Origin: Desulfurococcales archaeon
Lineage (GTDB): Archaea > Thermoproteota > Thermoprotei_A > Sulfolobales > Ignisphaeraceae
Assembly: GCA_028276605.1 (NCBI GenBank)
Contig: JAPYWC010000018.1
Span: forward strand, 1 to 11,740
DNA length: 11,740 nt
Reading direction: 5' to 3'
Made by a program: the position numbers and the translations under genes. The first letter of the stretch is position 1; the number at the start of each line of letters is the position of its first letter. Positions 6,402-11,740 of this stretch are shown piece by piece. Under the pieces are notes generated by a model. The model was not told the DNA's origin and did no database searches. It saw nothing but the letters and a program-made list of their open reading frames with translations.

Positions 6402-7009
6402 TTAATCTGCGTAAAGATATCCTACTTCACCCCACTCAATTGAGGATACATCAAACCCTCTTCTCTTTGCTAGTAGCAATACGAGTCTGCCTGTCAATGT
6501 ACGTGCAAGTCCCATGGCAGCTTCACAAACATCAGAAACGTTTTCTCCTAAGTAGTGAGGAGCTGTTTTATCGATATAGTGTATCTGCTTTAGGAGGTAT
6601 ACCTTCTTCACCACTCCAAAGAACCAGAATTATAGGTACTCTAGGCAATGCATATACCTTTATAGCTGGATCCTCGATATCAACCCTTACATAGTTAAAT
6701 GGTTTAGCAACCTCATATAGCATTTCAGGATTATACCCAAATAGCTTCTACTTCCTAATATCTTGTTCTGCAAGTTTCCAAACCTCTTCCTAAATTCCTC
6801 AGCTACATCACCAATAGTTTTGTTAATTGATACTCCAAGTATTTGAGGAAGGTTTGTAGCGGGATCAGCATCACCTTTAACTCGTGAACCTAGTATCTAA
6901 GCCTAGGCAGAAAGTAAGTTTTAGGGTATAGAACCTTAGCTAAAATAATTAGGGTTTTGTGGTAGGTTGCACCTTGTGCATAGTCATCAAAATTTAAGTT
7001 TGAGTCCAT
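6402..7009 (-). pseudogene. DUF3786-like protein, multiply frameshifted
   Basis: The minus strand, in three shifting frames, reads MDSNLNFDDYAQGATYHKTL, LAKVLYPKTYFLPRLRY, then GSRVKGDADPATNLPQILGV, INKTIGDVAEEFRKRFG, then LFGYNPEMLYEVAKPFNYV, VDIEDPAIKVYALPRVPIIL, VLWSGEEGIPPKADTLY, then DKTAPHYLGENVSDVCEAA and a TAA at 6402-6404. The 'lPrvPi-lvLW-GeEg-P--A--lyD--A-HYL' pattern is the core of DUF3786, a family of unknown function common in anaerobes with corrinoid and C1 metabolism. Lesions: a lost base after LRY (TAG), a shift before LFGYN, and one inserted base after TLY. The original length was about 200 residues. It lies upstream of mtrH on the same strand, and its ATG at 7009 overlaps the 5' end of the divergent reductase ORF, which affects the choice of start there. 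Family assignment is from memory of the motif. Confidence 0.65.
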
Positions 7010-7809
7010 GCCCAACTAGTTTCAGTGAATCTAGATTGAAGATTTTACACGAGTTTGTACCAACAAGAAAGTTTCTGAAAATGGCTGAAGAGACAAAGGA
7101 TCTTGTCGATGGTTGGAATGTAACTGATAGTGCTACAGGGGTACCTGCGCCAAGTGGTGTAGCTGTTGGATGTGTTCTAAAGACTAAGTATCCTGACAAG
7201 ATAGTGATACCAATACTTACACTGAATTATAAGGGACCTGTTGAGGTAGGAGCCTTAGCATTAGCCGCCGAAGCTGTTGGACTTGACGGCATCGTCATCA
7301 CGATGGGTGATGAGCCTAAGTATGGAGAGCCTTTAGGGCCTAAGTACTGGGGTAAGTCAGAGAATGCAAGGGACTGGCTAAGGAAGGAGATAAAGCTAAA
7401 AACATTAAAACTTGGGTGCCTCCTATCACCAAGACCATGGAGAAAGAGGTACGGTGAGAAAGCGAAGACAGGTTTTACAGCTCAGGACATGATTGAGAGA
7501 GTGAAGACCGACTGGGACTTCGCATTCTTTGCAAGACTTACACCAGAAACACTACCAATTCTTGAGCAAGTGTCTAAGGAGATGAAGAAGCTAGGCAAAC
7601 CACTATACACATACTTCCTAATCCAGACTCCACGCAATGTAGAGATCTTGAAGAAAATTAGTTGGCAACCAACAACAACACTCGATAAAGCAGTTGAGTT
7701 TGCAGAAAAGCTTGAAGGACTTGTAGATGGTATTATAGCTACATGTGCTGGAGATTATCAAGGAGACCTAGAGCTTTTGAAGACGTTGCAGAAACTCAGA
7801 AAGAAGTAG
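7000..7809 (+). CDS. MetF-type methylene-tetrahydropterin reductase
   Basis: A single-domain protein of the bacterial-type methylenetetrahydrofolate reductase family (COG0685), a FAD TIM barrel that reduces methylene- to methyl-tetrahydropterin. Visible blocks (numbered from TTG 7000) are LHEFVP (16-21) in place of FEFFPP with the key Glu kept at 18, GWNVTDSATGVPAPSGVAVG (38-57), PILTLNYKG (71-79), GLDGIVITMGDEPKYGEP (94-111), LGCLLSPRPWRKRYGEK and the late LVDGIIATCAGDYQGDLE. It is shorter than E. coli MetF but has the whole barrel. The start is uncertain. The frame is open from TTG 6967, with further choices at GTG 6976, TTG 7000 and TTG 7036; the conserved sequence begins near 7036, and the upstream part overlaps the start of the divergent DUF3786-like pseudogene. 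Paired with mtrH it would make and use methyl-tetrahydropterin. Archaea with H4MPT normally use the unrelated F420-dependent Mer, so a MetF type here is notable. Confidence 0.82.
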   Translation: MSPCPTSFSESRLKILHEFVPTRKFLKMAEETKDLVDGWNVTDSATGVPAPSGVAVGCVLKTKYPDKIVIPILTLNYKGPVEVGALALAAEAVGLDGIVITMGDEPKYGEPLGPKYWGKSENARDWLRKEIKLKTLKLGCLLSPRPWRKRYGEKAKTGFTAQDMIERVKTDWDFAFFARLTPETLPILEQVSKEMKKLGKPLYTYFLIQTPRNVEILKKISWQPTTTLDKAVEFAEKLEGLVDGIIATCAGDYQGDLELLKTLQKLRKK

Positions 7810-7841
7810 AGGTAAATGCAACAAGTTTAAAACACAATCTA

Positions 7842-7849
7842 ATTTTAAA
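7842..7849 (+). promoter_or_regulatory. TATA box of the broken mtdB-like gene
   Basis: attttaaa lies about 26 bases before the TTG at 7870, fitting leaderless transcription of the mtdB-like fragment. The promoter appears intact although the gene is truncated. Its T/A-rich surroundings (7811-7850) may also serve as a terminator for the reductase gene. Confidence 0.4.
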
Positions 7850-7869
7850 CTAAGTCCCTTAACCCATGT

Positions 7870-8109
7870 TTGAGGTTGGAAATCATATCTGAGCAGAAGT
7901 TTAGACCTATATTCATATTCATTGATACAGATAAGCATGCAAGCCCCTTCGACATACTAATGACTATAGACGTTGTACCTGATGTAGTTGTGCTTAAGTA
8001 TGAAAATGTTACGCCTGAAGATGTTGAGAAGATTATGTATGATGCTCTCTTTCCCAGGGGTCCTAAGGGAGTAAGATTTACGAAGTTCTTTGTGAATGAA
8101 AAGGATCTA
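7870..8109 (+). pseudogene. mtdB: NAD(P)-dependent methylene-H4MPT dehydrogenase (MtdB type), N-terminal fragment
   Basis: From TTG 7870 the frame reads IFIFIDTDKHASPFDILMTI, then DVVVLKYENVTPEDVEKIMY, then DALFPRGPKGVRFTKFFVNE. This is the N-terminal domain of the MtdA/MtdB family: 'DTD--aSpFD----yD--aD----Y-nVtpedV--i--dalf-RGpkg-k-Taifv-g-d'. The family oxidises methylene-H4MPT or methylene-H4F with NAD(P)+. About 80 of ~290 residues remain. After KDLE the frame continues into sequence antisense to an MfnB-like fragment and is meaningless to its stop at 8214. The Rossmann NAD(P) domain is entirely missing, so it is inactive. No frameshift is seen in the remaining part, and its promoter is preserved, so the loss may be recent. 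It lies 60 bases after the reductase in the same direction. Confidence 0.8.
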
Positions 8110-8117
8110 GAAGGATC
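8101..8117. repeat. 7-bp direct repeat at a deletion junction
   Basis: AAGGATC occurs at 8101-8107 and again at 8111-8117. It sits exactly where recognisable MtdB-like coding on the plus strand stops and recognisable MfnB-like coding on the minus strand stops. Such a short repeat is what end-joining or slippage at a deletion boundary can leave. Its causal role is inferred. Confidence 0.5.
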
Positions 8118-8199
8118 CTTAACATCAACTATATCGGCACCCCCATACAGCATTACTCAACTCAGAGACACTTTTTATGGATCTCAACAATTTAATCAT
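8110..8199 (-). pseudogene. mfnB: MfnB-like (DUF556) N-terminal fragment
   Basis: From an ATG at 8199 (minus) the frame reads MIKLLRSIKSVSELSNA. After a one-base shift it continues LYGGADIVDVKDPSR. The block 'lLvSv-s--Ea--al-GGADIVDVKdPsrGsLG' is the start of MfnB, (5-formylfuran-3-yl)methyl phosphate synthase, which makes the furan precursor of methanofuran. GGADIVDVK carries the lysine near residue 27 expected for the family. Only ~30 of ~235 residues remain. GGAG precedes the ATG by about 8 bases. The rest was lost at the junction with the mtdB-like fragment (8101-8117), and a frameshift lies before LYGG. The fragment is very short, but the motif is highly specific. Confidence 0.65.
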
Positions 8200-8337
8200 A
8201 GTTTCACTCCTTAAGCCCTTTATCTCAATATCAATAAACTCAAACACGTTACTGTCAATAAATGCTCTCCTGCGGCTTTCTCTATATTTACTGCCATTAA
8301 TGATTCTATGAAGATATGTCTGCAATACCTTTCTCAT
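8200..8337 (-). pseudogene. Unidentified fragment upstream of the MfnB-like remnant
   Basis: From an ATG at 8337 (minus) the frame reads MRKVLQTYLHRIINGSKYRE, then RRRAFIDSNVFEFIDIEIKG, and runs in frame into the MfnB-like ATG. A one-base shift would end it with KGLKE and a TGA just before that ATG, the spacing expected of an operon neighbour. It is probably the remnant of a gene once preceding the MfnB-like gene; the family is not recognised. AT-rich elements upstream (8350-8385) and the divergent DUF2193 promoter share the gap 8338-8480. Confidence 0.35.
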
Positions 8338-8445
8338 GCAATGTAAACGTTATTAGCATGTAATATAAGTGTTATAAGCTATTAAATAAAGAGTAATTAC
8401 TTTGAAGATGTTAACAGCTTTATAAAGCATTACTTTTTGTATATA

Positions 8446-8456
8446 TCCTTAAAGCT
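8446..8456 (+). promoter_or_regulatory. TATA box of the DUF2193 gene
   Basis: tccttaaagct is centred about 30 bases before the ATG at 8481, predicting a start site within a few bases of the ATG and an almost leaderless mRNA. No Shine-Dalgarno is visible before the ATG, which agrees. A second T/A-rich stretch (tttataaag, 8420-8428) is too far upstream to be the main box. Confidence 0.45.
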
Positions 8457-8480
8457 CTAACAGTTTTTTGGGTATTTGAA

Positions 8481-10034
8481 ATGAGTGCTCCAAGTTTACC
8501 TCCTGAGGTTATAGCTAAGATAGCTGAGGATGCTATTGCTGTTCAAAGAGCTGATATTAATGTTATTAGGGAGAGGCGTGGAGGTAAGTTCGTTATACCA
8601 GATGCCGCTCCATATGTGGAAGCTGTAAAGAAGATTGCTACTATTGGCCCTATGAAGAAAGAGGTTATTGACTTATTTGTTGCTAGTGTTGTTGCTCATT
8701 ATGAGATCTTAAATGAGATTACTGTTGACAAGACTATAGTTCCTGAAGACGAGCCTTATGTAGAGCATTACCAGACACCTGTAGTTCTTGAGATACTCTA
8801 TGAACTTGATCCTAAGTTTAGAGAATCTGTTGAGAAGTTTGCAAAAGCTTTAGAAGATAACAAAGCTTTCATAGGCAGAGAGCTTGTTAGGAAGTATGCA
8901 GGTTTCTATGGACCCACAGCTGTAGTTGACTTTGGTTATGCTGTTGGTGGAATGGCTGGAATTTTTGCGGCTATTCTAGAAAAATTAGATATTCCTACAG
9001 TGCACAAGGAAATAATTCTAGCTGCTAAGAGTTGGGGTATGAATACAAGCTATGGTTTTGGATCAAAATTCATAGCAGCTGTTGAAGCTGGTAAGTCTCT
9101 TGATGAGGCTGTAAAGGAGGAGATTGATGCATTAAAGAAGATGTGGTTAGAGCCTACAAAGATGCAGGAAGAGTTAATGAAGGCTAAAGGTCACAGAAGC
9201 TTTGATCCAGCTACATACATGAAGAAGTTTAGGGATAGGATCTATCCATATGTAAAGGCTGCTTATAATGCAGGTGTTCACCCAGCTAACTTAGTAGTTG
9301 TACCAGCTTATGGAGTTGGTGATGTAGGTCACCACATATCTCAAAGCATGTACAACATGGCTAAAGACGATGTTGTTATGGCTATATTAGAGGTCGTGAC
9401 AGACGTTCTAGAGGCTACACTAACTAAGGGTGTTAAGGAAGGTCTTATAAAGAGTGAATACGATGTTCTATTAGTTGCTGGCAGATCTCTAGCTGGTGCT
9501 ACAGCATTTATACTTGAGCTAGACGGATTCACAGCTGATATGGTTGTTGACCTGCTTATTAAGAGATTCTACAACTTCATACTCAAATACCCAACTAGAA
9601 GTGTTGTTGCAGAGCTACACAATGTAGACTTCATAGATCTCATCATGAGAGGAGCTGATGTTATCAAACCCGCACCATATGGAAGAGGAGGATATGTACT
9701 GAAAGGCCTTAAGATAGATCTATCACCAATAAAGAGGAATGTCGTATTAATGAATCCACAAAGATATACATATCCAGGTTGTGCAATAACAGTGAGATTC
9801 TCAGCTCTCATGAGATTGGCAGACTTCCCATGCCTATTGACGAGCGAACCTGTTACAGCAACGATCAACACCTACATTGTAGCATTACATCCAGATAAAC
9901 CTATATCACCACCACCAATATGCAAAGCTTGTGGTGTTAGTCAAACATTCCTAAGTGGTAGATGTAAGTGGTGCTGGTATAGAAGAGGCATAGCTAAGGA
10001 AATACCATTAACAGCTGGAATAAAGGCAGTATAA
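8481..10034 (+). CDS. DUF2193 family protein with C-terminal zinc-ribbon-like cysteines
   Basis: This intact 517-residue soluble protein is recognised as the archaeal DUF2193 family (PF09959), mostly known from methanogens and without an assigned function. Characteristic blocks are AVQRADINVIRERRGGKF (20-37), EPYVEHYQTPVVLEILYE (91-108), KYAGFYGPTAVVDF (138-151), SWGMNTSYGFG (184-194), VGDVGHHISQSMYNMAKDDV (mid-protein), PTRSVVAELHNVDF, and the very conserved NPQRYTYPGCAITVRFSALM, RLADFPCLLTSEPVTAT. The C-terminus has C481, C484, C495 and C498 (CKAC-x10-CKWC), a metal-binding knuckle pair; other cysteines in the conserved PGCA and PCLL blocks could also bind metal. No signal peptide or membrane segment. 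Codon use resembles the other intact genes. Its place beside MtrH, a MetF-type reductase and H4MPT-gene remnants suggests a role in methyl-pterin or corrinoid chemistry, which is inference. Start chosen for the TATA spacing. Confidence 0.85.
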   Translation: MSAPSLPPEVIAKIAEDAIAVQRADINVIRERRGGKFVIPDAAPYVEAVKKIATIGPMKKEVIDLFVASVVAHYEILNEITVDKTIVPEDEPYVEHYQTPVVLEILYELDPKFRESVEKFAKALEDNKAFIGRELVRKYAGFYGPTAVVDFGYAVGGMAGIFAAILEKLDIPTVHKEIILAAKSWGMNTSYGFGSKFIAAVEAGKSLDEAVKEEIDALKKMWLEPTKMQEELMKAKGHRSFDPATYMKKFRDRIYPYVKAAYNAGVHPANLVVVPAYGVGDVGHHISQSMYNMAKDDVVMAILEVVTDVLEATLTKGVKEGLIKSEYDVLLVAGRSLAGATAFILELDGFTADMVVDLLIKRFYNFILKYPTRSVVAELHNVDFIDLIMRGADVIKPAPYGRGGYVLKGLKIDLSPIKRNVVLMNPQRYTYPGCAITVRFSALMRLADFPCLLTSEPVTATINTYIVALHPDKPISPPPICKACGVSQTFLSGRCKWCWYRRGIAKEIPLTAGIKAV

Positions 10035-10040
10035 ACACAG

Positions 10041-10069
10041 TTTTTAATACATTGAAGATATTTTAATTT
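10041..10069 (+). terminator. Likely oligo-T terminator after DUF2193
   Basis: Two T-rich runs (10041-10045 and about 10061-10069) follow the stop codon by 6-35 bases without a hairpin, the usual form of archaeal termination signal. The remaining gap to 10162 holds only the promoter of the aquaporin fragment. Confidence 0.35.
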
Positions 10070-10121
10070 CATAATTCTCTTTTAACCTTGTATTGTTTAT
10101 GATTCTCTAAATTAGAAAAGA

Positions 10122-10129
10122 TTATAAAC
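10122..10129 (+). promoter_or_regulatory. TATA box of the truncated aquaporin gene
   Basis: ttataaac lies about 37 bases upstream of the ATG at 10163, giving a predicted start near 10150 and a leader that contains gggtga (10153-10158), a Shine-Dalgarno-like site 4 bases before the ATG. The expression signals therefore look intact although the gene is cut short. Confidence 0.45.
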
Positions 10130-10162
10130 TAAATTAGGAGATGTATAAGTTAGGGTGAACAT

Positions 10163-10582
10163 ATGTCTAGTCAAAAGCAACCTACAGCACTGCAAATGTT
10201 TGTAGCAGAACTGTTTGGTACCTGGGCCCTAACACTATTTGGACCAGCTTCAGTTATAACGTTTGCATCAATATTAGGCGGAGGTTCTGCAACATTATTT
10301 GGTATAGGTGCAACATTCGGATTTATAGTCATGGTAATGATCTACACCTTAGGGCATATCTCAGGTACTCACATCAATCCTTCTGTAACAATAGCTTTAA
10401 CAGTAGTACGTAGATTCCCTGCTAAGCTTGTAGGGCCATACATAGTTGCACAAATAATAGGCTCCATAATAGCTGGTCTTTGTCTTTATGGTATGTATTC
10501 AGAAGCAGGTAAAACAGCGCACTTTGGTTCTACATTACCAGGCCCCGGAGTAAGTGATGGTGCTACTGTAGCTAAAAACTAA
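10163..10582 (+). pseudogene. Aquaporin/MIP family protein, N-terminal half only
   Basis: The 139-residue product begins like a major intrinsic protein (water/glycerol channel): QMFVAELFGTWALTLFGPAS (helix 1), GIGATFGFIVMVMIYTLGHI (helix 2), then the half-helix loop SGTHINPSVTIAL with NPS at 72-74 in place of NPA, and helix 3 VAQIIGSIIAGLCLYGM. It ends after loop C with GSTLPGPGVSDGATVAKN. MIP proteins are ~230-250 residues with a second NPA repeat, so half the pore, the second NPA and the selectivity Arg are missing. The stop at 10580-10582 overlaps the stop of the convergent kinase gene (10579-10581), suggesting a deletion joined the two. It is unlikely to conduct alone. A functional half-protein assembling as dimers is possible but unsupported. 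Confidence 0.75.
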
Positions 10583-11740
10583 ATACATTTTTCAATTTTT
10601 AGCCTATTTTTCCTAGGACCTAACTCTTTTAAGGAACATGCTGTTACTTTAACAGAGTATTCAATAGCTTCTTCAAAACTAGCTTCACTCAGTAGCCTGG
10701 ATATGAATATTGCTGAGAAGGTATCTCCTGCCCCAACAACATCAACAACAACTGTTTTAGGTGCAGGAAACTGTTTTGGTTCTGTATTAGGTGCTATATA
10801 GAGTTCTGCTTCTTGAGAGCCTAAGGTAACTATGATTCTCTTTACACCATGTTTGTAAAGGTCTTGAGGAACTTTAACACCTCTTTCCTCTAGAATCCTA
10901 GCCTTATCCTCATTCAGAATTAGTATGGGGTTGTAGCTTAGAATTGTTAAGAACTCGTTGAATGCATCGCTATATTGAAATACATGTATGTTTGGTCTAT
11001 AGACAACTATTTTACTATCCCTATCAAGATTTTTTAGGAGCTCAATAAACGTTTTTCCAATGCCTTCACCAAGGTAAATAGCTTTAGCTTCTCTACAAGC
11101 ATTAATAATCTCCGGTGTAATCTCTGTTACTACAGGAGGTTTCTCTGTGTTGTAGAGGCAGTTAATTTGGGGTTTATAGGCGTTGAGGTGTTTAATTATG
11201 CATATCGTTGTGTTTATGTCTCTAACTATTTTTGCTAAACTTAAATCGACTCCGTTATCGTGAAGCTCTATAGCCATGCTAATGCCTATCAGGTCTAGCG
11301 GTATTGCCGTTACAAAAGCTGTTCTTAGTCCAAGTAGAGAAGCTGTGTATGCTACGTTTGCTCCAGAACCCCCTGAAAACACTTTTCCATAGGATACAAA
11401 GACGTCGTAAGCCATTGAGCCAAAGACTACAAGGTCATAAACTCTATAAAGCTTCTTAGTAAAACTCTTCACAATATTCTCTAAGGTTAGTTGAAGAAGA
11501 TCCCCTAACCTAAGCCCTAATCTCTTAACAAGCTTCGCATAGTTCTCGAGGAATATCGTCATAAGCTCTCTAATAAAGCTATGAAGGGTTGCGGGATCAA
11601 GATCTTTAGGATCTTTAAATATTGTTGCATACCACTTACCAAGATCTGTAAGGTTGTAGCACTTCATCCTCACCTTCCTACCACTCTTCTCAACAACCTT
11701 AACAACCTCATTGAGAAAACCTAGAGAAACAAGCTTCTTC
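10579..11740 (-). CDS. Winged-helix/PfkB-family sugar kinase fusion (5' end beyond the window)
   Basis: The kinase part (about 285 residues) has the PfkB motif GGSGANVAYTASLLG near its start and the catalytic DVVGAGDTFSAIF near its end (GAGD, the base Asp at residue 317 counting from GTG 11673), plus NEDKA and VTLGS in the ATP-side region. PfkB enzymes phosphorylate sugars or nucleosides with ATP; the substrate is not readable. The frame is open past GTG 11673 to the window edge, adding KKLVSLGFLNEVVKVVEKSG before RKVRMKCYNLTDLGKWYA, a winged-helix domain whose wing ends in the YNLTDLG strand. The gene therefore begins outside the window, and GTG 11673 is probably not its start. A helical linker (about residues 20-75) joins the two parts. 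The fusion suggests a sugar- or nucleoside-sensing transcription factor. A decayed paralogue of the wHTH part lies at 1358-1719. The stop TAG (10579-10581) overlaps that of the aquaporin fragment. Confidence 0.85.
   Translation of the reverse strand, partial: KKLVSLGFLNEVVKVVEKSGRKVRMKCYNLTDLGKWYATIFKDPKDLDPATLHSFIRELMTIFLENYAKLVKRLGLRLGDLLQLTLENIVKSFTKKLYRVYDLVVFGSMAYDVFVSYGKVFSGGSGANVAYTASLLGLRTAFVTAIPLDLIGISMAIELHDNGVDLSLAKIVRDINTTICIIKHLNAYKPQINCLYNTEKPPVVTEITPEIINACREAKAIYLGEGIGKTFIELLKNLDRDSKIVVYRPNIHVFQYSDAFNEFLTILSYNPILILNEDKARILEERGVKVPQDLYKHGVKRIIVTLGSQEAELYIAPNTEPKQFPAPKTVVVDVVGAGDTFSAIFISRLLSEASFEEAIEYSVKVTACSLKELGPRKNRLKIEKCI

Noticed and set aside
6440..6694. Plus-strand open frame of 84 codons
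   Set aside because: It is antisense to the DUF3786-like pseudogene, whose minus-strand frames carry the recognisable motifs.
7845..8153. Minus-strand open frame of 102 codons taken as one gene
   Set aside because: Only its first ~16 residues (LYGGADIVDVKDPSR) are MfnB-like. The rest is the antisense of the mtdB-like fragment, so the ORF is a product of the deletion junction.
10579..11673. GTG at 11673 as the start of the PfkB gene
   Set aside because: The frame stays open upstream to the window edge and encodes the rest of a winged-helix motif that is also found in the paralogue at 1358-1719, so the true start is outside.
1..11740. CRISPR array, tRNA or rRNA gene, insertion sequence
   Set aside because: No regularly spaced repeats, no cloverleaf-like segment, no rRNA-like block and no transposase motif or terminal inverted repeats were seen on reading both strands.

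Overview
The window looks like a piece of an AT-rich archaeal chromosome, most likely from a thermophilic Thermoproteota (Crenarchaeota) member. Supporting signs are heavy AGA/AGG and ATA codon use, short or absent 5' leaders behind T/A-rich TATA boxes, an archaeal winged-helix/PfkB fusion protein, and C1 enzymes of the tetrahydromethanopterin (H4MPT) type. The organism is inferred. No rRNA, tRNA, CRISPR array or insertion sequence was recognised.

Layout. Bases 1-52 are the tail of an FtsX/MacB-type ABC permease. Bases 288-1719 form a graveyard on the minus strand. It holds a winged-helix (wHTH) regulator remnant, a UroD/MtaA-superfamily methyltransferase remnant and the C-terminal half of a HisA-related (COG1411-type) protein, all broken by frameshifts, stops or deletions. 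Bases 1738-5010 are an intact ECF vitamin/cofactor transporter operon (S component, fused double ATPase, EcfT) behind an 8-bp inverted repeat whose dyad centre falls on the TATA box. Bases 5011-5467 hold an unidentified decayed reading frame.

Bases 5468-10034 are a one-carbon island. Three genes are intact: an MtrH-like methyl-H4MPT methyltransferase (minus), a MetF-type methylene-tetrahydropterin reductase (plus) and a 517-residue DUF2193 protein with a C-terminal zinc-ribbon-like cysteine cluster (plus). Between them lie a DUF3786-like pseudogene, the N-terminal third of a methylene-H4MPT dehydrogenase (MtdB type) and the first ~30 residues of an MfnB-type methanofuran-biosynthesis protein. 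The last two were convergent and were truncated together, apparently by one deletion ending at a 7-bp direct repeat.

Bases 10163-11740 hold half an aquaporin (first NPA-type loop only). Its stop overlaps the stop of a convergent wHTH-PfkB sugar-kinase gene that runs off the right edge. The wHTH part of that gene is clearly paralogous to the decayed wHTH near base 1500.

Interpretation. The lineage once carried a fuller H4MPT/methanofuran C1 system. Dehydrogenase, MfnB-like, HisA-like, UroD-like and DUF3786 genes have decayed here, while the reductase, MtrH and DUF2193 remain open. That selective survival suggests a minimal methyl-pterin branch (methylene to methyl to an unknown acceptor) in which DUF2193 may take part. 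This is inference. Functional copies of the lost genes may exist elsewhere in the genome.
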